A stretch of DNA of 64,000 nt from Pseudomonas fluorescens (GTDB lineage: Bacteria > Pseudomonadota > Gammaproteobacteria > Pseudomonadales > Pseudomonadaceae), in the NCBI RefSeq assembly GCF_019212185.1, contig NZ_CP078138.1:3082501-3146500 (forward strand), in the 5' to 3' direction. The notes under the pieces are model-generated. The model made no database searches and was not told where the DNA came from. It saw only the letters and a program-made list of their open reading frames with translations. Shown here piece after piece: positions 43,804-52,116 of the stretch (within the stretch, counting starts at the first letter, position 1; the number at the start of each line of letters is the position of its first letter). A program made the translations under genes and the position numbers.

Positions 43804-45177
43804 GGGACTGTCAGATTTTTTGTGTGCGGGCCGGTAATGGCCTGCCGTCAGGCAGGCCCTGATTTTCACCAGGTCGGCCTGATGAACCGATCTCCGTACA
43901 GAATCGCAAATTGATTCATCGCACTTTTCCAGTCATGGGCCGCTGAGCCCCAGTTTGCCGTGATGTTTCGTAGCCCCAACCAGATCAGTTTGGTCGCTGC
44001 ATCGTCGTTCGGGAAGTGGCCACGGGTCTTTATGATCTTACGTAGCTGAGCATTGATGCTCTCAATCGCGTTGGTGGTATAGATCACCTTCCGGATGGCG
44101 GGCGGGAAAACAAAGAATGGAATCACTCGATCCCAAGCGCGTCTCCAGGCGGCCACGACCGTTGGATACTGTTTGCCCCAAGGCCCGTTTTCAAACTCAT
44201 CCAAGGCCTGCTCAGCCGCTTCTGCGTTGATGGCCTGATAAATCGGCTTCAGCGCCTTGGCCAGTGCTCGACGCTTGTCCCAAGCCGCGTAGTCCAGGCT
44301 GTTGCGAATCAGATGCACAATGCATGTCTGCAGTGTTGTTTCTGGAAACACTGCGCTGAGGGCCTCTGGCATGCCCTTGAGGCCATCGGTCACGGCAATC
44401 AGCACGTCCTCGACGCCTCGCGTTTTGAGGTCGTTGAACACCTTCATCCAGAACTTCGCACCCTCGGTGTTCTCGATCCAGATGCCCAGGATATCGCGCG
44501 TCCCGTCGGGTAAAACACCCAACGCCAGGTAAATGGCCTTGTTGCGTACCAAGCCTTCTTCGCGGATCTTCACCCGTAGCGCATCAAAGAAAATGACCGG
44601 GTACATCGGCTCCAGCGGGCGCTGTTGCCACGCGCCAATCTCTTCCATGACCTCGTCGGTCACAGAGCTGATGAAATCGGGCGAGACGTCCGTGCTGTAC
44701 TGCTCAGAAAGAAACGCACGAATCTCTCTGACCGTCATTCCACGGGCGTACATGGCGATGATCTTGTCATCGAAACCGGTATAACGGCGCTCATGCTTGG
44801 GGATCAGAATCGGCGAGAAACTGCCGTTGCGGTCGCGCGGAATATCCAGGCGTATCGGGCCATCGCCGGTGAGCACCGTCTTGCCGCTCTTGCCGTTGCG
44901 CTGGTTGGTTTCGTCCTCCGGGCGCTGCGCGCCCGATGGATAACCCAAATGGTGGCCAAGCTCGGCATTTAGGGCGCGTTCAATCAGCGCTTTCTTGAAG
45001 GCCGCAGAAGCCTCTTCGATCGCCTCAGCGGTCATCAGTGTTTGAGGGAGTTGATCCAGCAGTTCCTTTGGAAGCTTCGGCAGCTCCCGCACCGGTTGGC
45101 GCTCAGATTTCTTTTTGGTTGGCATACATGCACCTCTTACTCATGTTATGCCCGAACACAAAATTTCTGACACCCCC
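43804..45177 (-). mobile_element. IS256-family insertion sequence, 1374 bp, complete
   Basis: The ends are imperfect 28-base inverted repeats: left GGGACTGTCAGATTTTTTGT... and right, read inward, GGGGGTGTCAGAAATTTTGT..., with about five mismatches. One transposase gene fills the element. Flanking 8-bp duplications are identical, so insertion is recent enough not to have decayed. It landed between the LysR gene and the amidohydrolase pair, probably in the upstream control region of the latter, without breaking a coding frame I can see. Confidence 0.93.
43866..45125 (-). CDS. IS256-family (Mutator-like) transposase
   Basis: 419 residues, full length for the family. The DDE residues are in expected places: Asp in VIFFDALRVKI, Asp in DVLIAVTDGLKGM, and Glu in VIYTTNAIESINAQLRKI, the last being the strongest Mutator-type signature. 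The CxxH-like segment TCIVHLIRNSLDY is also present. N-terminal helices (AELGHHLGYPSG) bind the ends. The frame is intact and the element has clean target duplications, so it is probably active. Confidence 0.95.
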   Translation of the reverse strand: MPTKKKSERQPVRELPKLPKELLDQLPQTLMTAEAIEEASAAFKKALIERALNAELGHHLGYPSGAQRPEDETNQRNGKSGKTVLTGDGPIRLDIPRDRNGSFSPILIPKHERRYTGFDDKIIAMYARGMTVREIRAFLSEQYSTDVSPDFISSVTDEVMEEIGAWQQRPLEPMYPVIFFDALRVKIREEGLVRNKAIYLALGVLPDGTRDILGIWIENTEGAKFWMKVFNDLKTRGVEDVLIAVTDGLKGMPEALSAVFPETTLQTCIVHLIRNSLDYAAWDKRRALAKALKPIYQAINAEAAEQALDEFENGPWGKQYPTVVAAWRRAWDRVIPFFVFPPAIRKVIYTTNAIESINAQLRKIIKTRGHFPNDDAATKLIWLGLRNITANWGSAAHDWKSAMNQFAILYGDRFIRPTW

Positions 45178-45185
45178 GGTTGGGC
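45178..45185 (+). repeat. right target-site duplication of the IS element
   Basis: GGTTGGGC directly follows the right terminal inverted repeat and matches the copy at 43796-43803. Confidence 0.92.
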
Positions 45186-45267
45186 CGCCTCATTGCAGCG
45201 GTGGCGTCTAGTTCCCACAGGATTGCGCTCGATCACAAAGGTTGAGCACAGCGCCCCCCCCCAATAC

Positions 45268-46155
45268 CTAAACCGTAGCCGCCGCCATCCCCCGCACCAC
45301 CTCCACCACCCCAGCGACCCGCTCGCCATGCCCCGGCGGCCACACCGCGTATAGGTTGTAATGCGCGGCAATCTGCGCATCGTTCAGCGCCACCAACCGC
45401 CCACTGCGCAACGCATCCGCCGCCAACAACCCCCGTACCAGCCCGGCGCCAACCCCGGCTTCGGCGGCGGCGATCAGGTTGGCGGCGTTGTCGAAGACCA
45501 CGCGTGCGCGAGGCTCACGGGGTTCGAGGCCGGTGGCGTCGAGCCAGGGGATCCACGAGCGGCGGGTGTAGCCCAGCAGCGGCAGTTGCAAAACTTGCGC
45601 CGGGCTGATCGGCAGTTGCAGACCGTGGCGTTGCAGAAGCTCGGGGGAGGCGACGGCCAATACTCGGTCGCCGCAGATCTGGGTCATTTCGCAGTCTTCC
45701 CAATCGCCATAACCGTAACGCAGCGCCAGGTCGACCCGTTCGAAAGCGCTGCGGTCCGAGCGCGGCATCGACAGCAACACCACCTCGGTGTCCGGTAGCG
45801 CTGCCAGCAGTTGTGGCAGACGCGGGTTGAGCCAGCTCTGCGCCAGTTCGCTGTCGACATCCAGGGTCAGGCGTTGGCCGATGCTGCGATTTTTCACCGA
45901 GGACAGCGCCCGGTCGACCTGGGCCAGGCCATCGGAGAGCACGCTGGCGAACAGTTGTCCGGCATCGGTCAGGGTGCTGCCGCCGCCTTCGCGGACGAAC
46001 AGCGGCTGGCCAATGAAGTCTTCCAGGGAGCGGATTTGCTGGCTGATCGCGCTGTGGGTGAGGTCGAGTTTGCGCGCCGCACTGGAAAAGCTGCCGCTGC
46101 GTGCCGCCTGAATGAACGCGTTCATCGACTGCACCGAGGGGTATCGCTTGTACAT
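45268..46155 (-). CDS. LysR-family transcriptional regulator (GcvA-like)
   Basis: 295 residues from the ATG at 46155, with AGGAGG nine bases upstream. The HTH is MNAFIQAARSGSFSSAARKL, then HSAISQQIRSLEDFIGQPLF, characteristic of the GcvA/AmpR branch. The effector domain follows (LTLDVDSELAQSWLNPRLPQ and on). It is divergent from the molybdenum hydroxylase genes, 119 bases apart, the classical LysR arrangement, so these are the likely target. Before the IS insertion it also lay upstream of the amidohydrolase genes on the same strand and could regulate both. Confidence 0.9.
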   Translation of the reverse strand: MYKRYPSVQSMNAFIQAARSGSFSSAARKLDLTHSAISQQIRSLEDFIGQPLFVREGGGSTLTDAGQLFASVLSDGLAQVDRALSSVKNRSIGQRLTLDVDSELAQSWLNPRLPQLLAALPDTEVVLLSMPRSDRSAFERVDLALRYGYGDWEDCEMTQICGDRVLAVASPELLQRHGLQLPISPAQVLQLPLLGYTRRSWIPWLDATGLEPREPRARVVFDNAANLIAAAEAGVGAGLVRGLLAADALRSGRLVALNDAQIAAHYNLYAVWPPGHGERVAGVVEVVRGMAAATV

Positions 46156-46274
46156 GCTGTTAGTCCTCCTTACAGCGCTTGGCAGAAAACGTCGCTGGCC
46201 CGATTTGCCACGGCCTTTCAATAATCCCGGCACCAGGCCCGCACAAAGACGGGCCGCTCTGCGGGAGCCTGACA

Positions 46275-46739
46275 ATGATCGACCTTACGGTAAACGGCGT
46301 ACGACACGAGCAGGTAGAGGCTGAGCCCTCCATGCCCTTGTTATGGGTATTGCGTGATCGCCTGCACCTCACCGGCAGCAAATTCGGTTGTGGGATGGGC
46401 CTGTGCGGTGCCTGTACCGTGCACCTCGATGGTGTCGCGGTGCGGGCGTGCCAGTTGCCGGTCAGTGCCGCCGTCGGCCATCAGATCACCACCATCGAAG
46501 GCTTGTCGCCGAGTAACAGCCACCCCTTGCAACTGGCCTGGGTCGCCGAAGATGTGCCGCAATGCGGCTACTGTCAATCCGGGCAGATCATGTCGGCAGC
46601 GGCCTTGCTCAACACCGGCGCGGCAGTGACCGACGATTCGATCCGCAACGCGATGTCCGGCAACTTGTGCCGTTGCGGCACTTACGGGCGCATCAACAAG
46701 GCCATCATCCGCGCGGCTGCCGCGACGAAGGAGGCCTGA
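46275..46739 (+). CDS. [2Fe-2S] subunit of a molybdenum hydroxylase (IorA-like)
   Basis: 154 residues from the ATG at 46275 (GGGAG seven bases upstream). It has two iron-sulfur domains: plant-ferredoxin-like Cys in [17 protein letters not shown] plus the Cys of RACQLPV, and the helical domain [10 protein letters not shown]...GNLCRCGTY. It is the electron-transfer subunit of xanthine-oxidase-family enzymes such as isoquinoline 1-oxidoreductase or nicotinate dehydrogenase. The stop overlaps the start of the large subunit (TGATG), ensuring equal synthesis. No FAD subunit is encoded, so electrons probably pass to a cytochrome or other acceptor, as in two-subunit members. Confidence 0.92.
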   Translation: MIDLTVNGVRHEQVEAEPSMPLLWVLRDRLHLTGSKFGCGMGLCGACTVHLDGVAVRACQLPVSAAVGHQITTIEGLSPSNSHPLQLAWVAEDVPQCGYCQSGQIMSAAALLNTGAAVTDDSIRNAMSGNLCRCGTYGRINKAIIRAAAATKEA

Positions 46740-48943
46740 TGAACCGTCCTGAACTGCCGCGCCGCACCTTCCTCAAACAGGCCGCCACTGTCGCTTCGGG
46801 CCTGGCCATTGCGTTCTATCTGCCACCCAGCCTGGCCGGCGATGTCAAAGCACCGGCAGCGGCCAGCGAGTTCGAGCCCAACGCCTGGGTGCGGATCTTT
46901 GCCGATGGCACGGTCAAGCTGGTGGTGCACAAGCACGACTCCGGCACCGGCACTCACACCGCCCTGGCGGCCTGCGTCGCCGAAGAGCTGGACGTCGACC
47001 CGATGCGGGTCCAGGTGATTTCCCCCGAAGATCCATTCTTCGAGGCTTACATCCACCCGGTATGGAAAGTCTTTTCCACCGGCGGCAGCACCAGCGTGTC
47101 CCTCGAATACGAGCGTCTGCGCACGGCCGGCGCCACTGCGCGCGCTTTGCTGATTGCCGCGGCGGCCCAGCAATGGCAGGTCAACCCGGCCAGTTGCCGC
47201 ACTGACAACGGCCGCGTGCTGCACGGCGACGGCCAGCGCAGCCTGGGCTACGGCGAACTGGTGGCGCTGGCGGCCAGCTTGCCGGCGCCCGCGCAGGTCA
47301 GTCTCAAGGATCCGGCTGAGTTCAAGTACATCGGCAAGCTGCGGCATAAGCGCGACGCCGCGGCCAAGGTCTGCGGCGGCTTCAAGTACAGCCTCGACGT
47401 ACAATTGCCCGGCATGCTGGTGGCGGTGCTGCAACGCACCCCGGTGGTTGGCGCCAAGGTGCTGGACATCGATGCCCGTGCGGCGCTGAAAGTGCCGGGG
47501 GTGCGCAAGGTGCTGCAGATTCCGGGGCGCCCGGACGTACTGGGCGGCAATCAGGAAAGCGTCGCGGTGCTCGCTGATGATTACTGGGCGGCGCGCCAGG
47601 GTCGGGCGTTGCTCAAAGTGCAATGGAGCGAGTCGGCGCTCAAGGATTTCGCCAGCGCCGAATTGCCCGCCGCCCAGGCTGCGGCGATTGGCGACGGCAA
47701 GGCACTGCGGGTGCCGACCCTGAGCGCCGGTGACGTCGGTAGCCAATGGCCGCTGGCGAAACAACTGGTCGAAGCGGACTACGTCATGCCCTACAAGGTG
47801 CAGAACCCGCTGGAACCGCTGTGCATCACCGCTCAGGTCAAGGACGGCGCGATCACCTATTGGGGCGGTGTGCAGGTACCGTCGTCGGCGCTGGAAGCGG
47901 CCGAGGTGGTGTGCAAGATTCCCAAGCACAAGGTGACGATCAATGAAATGGTCTCCGGTGGCAGCTTCGGTGCGCGCGAATCCAAGTACTGGTTGTTCGA
48001 GGTCGCCTACCTGGCGCAACAGGTCGGAGTGCCGGTGAAGTTGATGAACAGCCGTGAAGACGAAATGCGCGCGTTGTTCGCTCATCCGGCGACCTTTCAC
48101 CGCATGAAGGGCGCGCTGGATGCCGATGGCAGCTTGCGCGCCTTGCAGCTCAATGCGGTGTCGCCGGCCTCACCGGAGCAATGGGAACCGGGCTATTTCG
48201 AGCGCCCCGATCACATGGATTACAGCACCACCGAGGCCATTACCGCCTGGGATTTTGCCTACCGTGCTCCGCACCTGGACCTGGCCTGGGTCCGTCATGA
48301 ACCCGGCGTGCCCAGCGGCTGGTATCGCTCGGTCAGCTTCATCCCCAACGTGTTTGCCGTGGAAAGCTTCATGGACGAACTGGCCTATGCCGCCGGCCGC
48401 GATCCATTGGCCTTTCGCCTGGCCCACATGCACGAGCGGCCACGCCACGTCAGCGTGCTCCAACAGGCCGCCGCCCGCGCCGGTTGGGGCCAGCCGCTGC
48501 CGGAAGGGGCGGCGCTGGGCATCGCCACCAATCAGGGCTACACGAGCTTTATCGCGGTGGTCGCGCGGCTGGTGAAACAGGCCGGCGAGATCCGCGTCGA
48601 CAAGCTGACCTGTGTGGTCGATTGCGGCCTGGCGGTGTCGCCGGGCGGGGTCGAGGAGCAGATCTACGGCGGCCTGATGTGGGGCCTGGGCCATGGTTTG
48701 TTCGACCGCATGGAGATGAAAAGCGGTCAGGTCGTGCAGAGCAATTTCCACGACTACCGGGTGCCACGCATGTCGGACATGCCCGAAGTCGACATCCTGG
48801 TGCTCGACGGTGAACCCTCCAAACCGGGTGGCGTCGGTGAGCTGGGCAGCCCCTCGGTGGCGCCGGCGATTGCCAACGCGCTGTTCAGCCTGACCGGCAT
48901 CCGCCAGCGTTCGACGCCGCTGGACCTGAGCGTGACGGGGTAA
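46739..48943 (+). CDS. molybdopterin-binding subunit of a molybdenum hydroxylase (IorB-like), Tat-exported
   Basis: 734 residues from the ATG at 46739. A twin-arginine signal (RRTFLKQAATVASGLAIAF) shows folded export to the periplasm with its cofactor. Cofactor-binding segments of the family are recognisable: KHDSGTGTHTALA, GGSFGARESKYW and, at the C-terminus, GGVGELGSPSVAPAIANAL with the catalytic Glu. IorB-type enzymes hydroxylate N-heteroaromatics or oxidise aldehydes. The [2Fe-2S] partner is encoded directly upstream. With the UbiD/UbiX pair and amidohydrolases it may start degradation of a nitrogen heterocycle; aldehyde oxidation is the alternative. No dedicated XdhC-type maturation gene is seen nearby. 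Confidence 0.9.
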   Translation: MNRPELPRRTFLKQAATVASGLAIAFYLPPSLAGDVKAPAAASEFEPNAWVRIFADGTVKLVVHKHDSGTGTHTALAACVAEELDVDPMRVQVISPEDPFFEAYIHPVWKVFSTGGSTSVSLEYERLRTAGATARALLIAAAAQQWQVNPASCRTDNGRVLHGDGQRSLGYGELVALAASLPAPAQVSLKDPAEFKYIGKLRHKRDAAAKVCGGFKYSLDVQLPGMLVAVLQRTPVVGAKVLDIDARAALKVPGVRKVLQIPGRPDVLGGNQESVAVLADDYWAARQGRALLKVQWSESALKDFASAELPAAQAAAIGDGKALRVPTLSAGDVGSQWPLAKQLVEADYVMPYKVQNPLEPLCITAQVKDGAITYWGGVQVPSSALEAAEVVCKIPKHKVTINEMVSGGSFGARESKYWLFEVAYLAQQVGVPVKLMNSREDEMRALFAHPATFHRMKGALDADGSLRALQLNAVSPASPEQWEPGYFERPDHMDYSTTEAITAWDFAYRAPHLDLAWVRHEPGVPSGWYRSVSFIPNVFAVESFMDELAYAAGRDPLAFRLAHMHERPRHVSVLQQAAARAGWGQPLPEGAALGIATNQGYTSFIAVVARLVKQAGEIRVDKLTCVVDCGLAVSPGGVEEQIYGGLMWGLGHGLFDRMEMKSGQVVQSNFHDYRVPRMSDMPEVDILVLDGEPSKPGGVGELGSPSVAPAIANALFSLTGIRQRSTPLDLSVTG

Positions 48944-48949
48944 TGGGCC

Positions 48950-49858
48950 ATGGACCTGCGCCTGTTGCGTTACTTCATGGCCCTGGCCGAAGAGCTGCAC
49001 TTCGGTCGCGCCGCCACCCGGCTGCACATCAGCCAGCCGCCCTTGAGCCAGCAGATTCGTCTGCTGGAAGAAGAGCTGGGCACGCCGTTGTTCGAGCGCA
49101 GCCACCATCGGGTCGAGTTGACGCCGGCCGGCGCGGTGCTCAAACAGCAGGCGCCGCTGGTGTTCGAACAGCTGGAGCGGGCGCTGGACCTGACCCGCCA
49201 GACCGGACGCGGGCAACTCGGCGAACTGGAAATCGGCATGATCAGCTCGGTGATGGTCGGCGTGCTGCCACGGGCCTTGCGTCGTTTTCGCGAGCGCTAT
49301 CCGCAGGTGACCTGGCGCCTGCACGAAATGACCCCGGCGGCCCAGTTGACTGCGCTCAAGGAGAAGCGCATCGATGCCTGTGTGTTCCGGGTCGGCACCG
49401 ATGATCCCGACCTGCGCAACGAATTGCTGATCTATGAGCCGATCCGCGTGGTACTGCCGATGGATCATCCGCTGGCGGCGCGTAGCACCCTGGCTCCGGC
49501 TGACCTGGCACTGGAGCCCTTTGTCGCGCTGGAGCTGAAGCAGTCGCGCTTCGCCAATTTTCTCTACGAGTGTTGTCTGAAGGCCGGCTTCACCCCGCAG
49601 ATCAGCCAGCAGGTGATCGAGGTGCAGACCTTGCTCAGCCTGGTCCGCGCCGGCTTTGGCGTGGCCTTGTTGCCGGCCTCGATCGAGCAACTGGCGCCAG
49701 CCGGGGTGGTGTTTCGCAGCCTCAAGCCGGCCTTGCCCCAGGTGCCGCTGTACGCGACTTACCGCGCCGACGACAGCTCGCCGGTGCTCAAATTGTTCCT
49801 CGACACCCTGCGCGAATTGGTGCTGGAGGAGGGCGCGCTTGCCGCGCGCGTGCACTAG
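48950..49858 (+). CDS. LysR-family transcriptional regulator (BenM/CatM-like)
   Basis: 302 residues. MDLRLLRYFMALAEELHFGR and the HTH (AATRLHISQPPLSQQIRLLE) match the BenM/CatM/IlvY branch, whose members often sense aromatic intermediates. It begins six bases after the molybdopterin subunit stop and is co-directional, suggesting co-transcription. With the LysR gene on the other side, the hydroxylase operon is bracketed by two LysR regulators. The effector is unknown. Confidence 0.9.
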   Translation: MDLRLLRYFMALAEELHFGRAATRLHISQPPLSQQIRLLEEELGTPLFERSHHRVELTPAGAVLKQQAPLVFEQLERALDLTRQTGRGQLGELEIGMISSVMVGVLPRALRRFRERYPQVTWRLHEMTPAAQLTALKEKRIDACVFRVGTDDPDLRNELLIYEPIRVVLPMDHPLAARSTLAPADLALEPFVALELKQSRFANFLYECCLKAGFTPQISQQVIEVQTLLSLVRAGFGVALLPASIEQLAPAGVVFRSLKPALPQVPLYATYRADDSSPVLKLFLDTLRELVLEEGALAARVH

Positions 49859-49930
49859 CGCTGCACTATCCTCAAGCGCTGCGGTCGTACCCTTCACAAG
49901 GGCTGCGGCCCAGCGAATCGGGGAGATGCA

Positions 49931-51427
49931 ATGAGTCAGGATGTTCTGGTCGCCGAAACCAATCGCCGCCAAATGCAGCAGATCATCGCCGGCTTGTCCG
50001 ACGGCGTGATCCTGCTGGATGCCGATAAAAGCCTACTGTGGGCCAACGATGCGGTGCTGTTGATGCACGGCGTCGAACGTATCAGCGACCTGGGCAGCAA
50101 TGCCCGCGAGTACGCGAAACGTTTCCGCTTGCGCTATCGCAACAACCACCCGGTGGCGCTGAAAAACTACCCCATCAGTCGCGCGGCCAATGGCGAAACC
50201 TTCAGCGATGTGCTGGTGGAAGTCACGCCCACCGCCGACCTCGAACGCACCTGGGTGCACCGCGTGCGCAGCCTGGTCCTGACGGATGCGCAGGGCGCCG
50301 TGGATTCCATGGTGCTGATCTTGAGCGACGCCACCGAATGGGCCGGCGCCGAGCAGCGCTTCGAAAAAACGTTCAATGCCAACCCGGCGCCTGCGGTGAT
50401 CTGCCGTCTCAGCGATTTGCGTTACATCAAGGTCAATCAGGGTTTCGTCGATATGACCGGTTTCACCCGTGAGCAGATCATCGGCCGTTCGCTGTATGAA
50501 CGCGATGTGCTGGAGGATGCCGAGCGCCGCGAGCTGGCGATCGAGCGTCTGAGCCAGGGCATCACCATTCCGCAGATGCAGGCTGATCTGCGGGTCGCCG
50601 ATGGCAGTCGCAAACTGGTGGTGGTGGCGGGGCAACCGCTGGAGCTCAATGAAGAGCCTTGCATGTTGTTTTCCTTCGTCGACCTGGAGTTGCGACGGCG
50701 CGCTGAAACTGCCCTGCGCCATAGCGAGGAGCGCTTCGCCAAGTCATTTCGCATGAGTCCGGTGCCGACCCTGGTGTGCAGCGCCGACACCCTGGAGATC
50801 GCCGAAATCAACGATGCGTTCATCCACACCAGCGGCTATTCGTCGGAGGAGCTGTTGGGCAGGACCCTGGCGGATATCGGCCTGACGGACAGCAAGGACG
50901 CCTCCAGCAAACTGTTCAGCGAACTGAAAAAGCACGGCCGGCTCGACAGCCTCGACCTCAAGGTCCACAGAAAAGGCGGTGAGCTGATCGATTGTGCGGT
51001 GTGGGCCGACACCGTGAGCATTCACGAGCACAGCTGTTACTTGCTGGTGCTGATGAACATCACTGAGCGCAAGCGCACCGAGACCGAGCTGGTGGTGGCC
51101 ATTGAGGAAGTGATGCAGGACGCCTCCTGGTTCAGCCAGACCCTGATCGAAAAGCTCGCCAACGCCAAGAACCCGCAGCGGGCTCAGCAACCGGGGGTGA
51201 CCTTCACCGAACTGACGGCCCGTGAGCGCGACGTGCTGGGGTTGATCTGCGAGGGCTTGGCTGACAAGGAAATCGCCGCGCGCCTGGGGCTGGCGCCCAA
51301 TACCATCCGCAATCACGTATCCACGGTCTATTCGAAACTGGCGGTACACAGTCGCAGCGAAGCCATCGTCTGGGCGCGTGAACGCGGCTTGTTTGGCTCC
51401 GAGCATCGGGCAAAACGCCCGAAATGA
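49931..51427 (+). CDS. PAS-domain sensor/regulator with LuxR-type HTH
   Basis: 498 residues, no membrane segment. Three PAS domains can be traced: about 10-140 (GLSDGVILLDADKSLLWAND), 150-255 (NPAPAVICRLSDLRYIKVNQ, GFTREQIIGRS) and 270-385 (SPVPTLVCSADTLEIAEIND, GYSSEELLGRT), then a short linker helix and a C-terminal LuxR HTH (LTARERDVLGLICEGLADKE, NTIRNHVSTVYSKLAVHSR). There is no receiver or kinase, so it likely senses a ligand or redox state directly and binds DNA. A partial hairpin follows the stop (CCGAAAT...ATTTCGG). Targets are unknown; the adjacent LysR/hydroxylase genes are candidates. Confidence 0.85.
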   Translation: MSQDVLVAETNRRQMQQIIAGLSDGVILLDADKSLLWANDAVLLMHGVERISDLGSNAREYAKRFRLRYRNNHPVALKNYPISRAANGETFSDVLVEVTPTADLERTWVHRVRSLVLTDAQGAVDSMVLILSDATEWAGAEQRFEKTFNANPAPAVICRLSDLRYIKVNQGFVDMTGFTREQIIGRSLYERDVLEDAERRELAIERLSQGITIPQMQADLRVADGSRKLVVVAGQPLELNEEPCMLFSFVDLELRRRAETALRHSEERFAKSFRMSPVPTLVCSADTLEIAEINDAFIHTSGYSSEELLGRTLADIGLTDSKDASSKLFSELKKHGRLDSLDLKVHRKGGELIDCAVWADTVSIHEHSCYLLVLMNITERKRTETELVVAIEEVMQDASWFSQTLIEKLANAKNPQRAQQPGVTFTELTARERDVLGLICEGLADKEIAARLGLAPNTIRNHVSTVYSKLAVHSRSEAIVWARERGLFGSEHRAKRPK

Positions 51428-51557
51428 AGGTGCAAATGCACTAGTGAAACCAGTGCAATTTCGGCTTCTGGTACAGGGCAGGGCTCCTTAGGCTGTCAGG
51501 GTGAGATGACGTCCGGTGGACGTCGGCATATCCCTTCCCAGCACACAGGTGCCTGCC

Positions 51558-51809
51558 TTGATCAGCCAAGCGCAACTGCGCAGTTACATTGAACGTGCCC
51601 TCTCGCCCCTGGCGTGCGAGTTGGCCGTGGACGGCGACGGCTCCCTGACTCTGCGGGTGTTCGAGCCCCTCAGCGGCCAGGTCAATCTGGTGGTGACCGG
51701 TATCAAGCCCGGCAAGTTGCACAATGACAGCGACCTGCAGCAAATGGTCGAAGAGTTGCGCTATGAGTTGGGCAGCAGTGGCCTGCGACGTCTGTGGTCG
51801 GGTGAGTAG
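51558..51809 (+). CDS. DUF1652 family small protein
   Basis: 83 residues if translation starts at the TTG at 51558 (AGGTG seven bases upstream); a GTG at 51516 would add 14 residues. The product reads LISQAQLRSYIERALSPLAC, then VDGDGSLTLRVFEP and a VVTGI strand, matching the pseudomonad-restricted DUF1652 family. It is acidic, soluble and of unknown function. It stands alone between the PAS-LuxR gene and a small lipoprotein gene. Confidence 0.75.
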   Translation: MISQAQLRSYIERALSPLACELAVDGDGSLTLRVFEPLSGQVNLVVTGIKPGKLHNDSDLQQMVEELRYELGSSGLRRLWSGE

Positions 51810-51903
51810 AGTCGGTTGAACTATCGCCGGGTGGTGCCGCTCTACTGCTCAGGCGTGCCCGGTATCGAGCCGCTTCCCACTCATCAGAATCGCAGGCCAC
51901 CTC

Positions 51904-52116
51904 ATGCACCCATTAATGAGATCTGCCCTGGCTGCACTGCTGTTGGCGTTCGCCGCCCTCGGTGGTTGCGCCAGCCCGCCGCCACCGACGGTAGTGGTTC
52001 AGGCGCCTCCGGTAAAAACCTGCAACAGCAACGAAGACACCCAAGTGTTGGGCGACGCCCGTGCCGAAGGTGAGGTGACCCGAGTCACCACGACCACCCG
52101 TTGCATCACGCAGTAG
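51904..52116 (+). CDS. small lipoprotein
   Basis: 70 residues. A signal peptide with lipobox LGGC (Cys near residue 22) is followed by a proline-rich linker (ASPPPPTVVVQAPP) and a short domain with two further Cys (TCNSNE, TTRC) that may be disulfide-linked. The 3' end overlaps the convergent kinase gene by 11 bases. Anchored in the envelope; function unknown. A second in-frame ATG at codon 5 is an alternative start. Confidence 0.75.
   Translation: MHPLMRSALAALLLAFAALGGCASPPPPTVVVQAPPVKTCNSNEDTQVLGDARAEGEVTRVTTTTRCITQ

Noticed and set aside
48170..49972. A 600-codon open frame opposite the molybdopterin subunit and LysR genes
   Set aside because: Antisense shadow crossing two confident genes and their junction.
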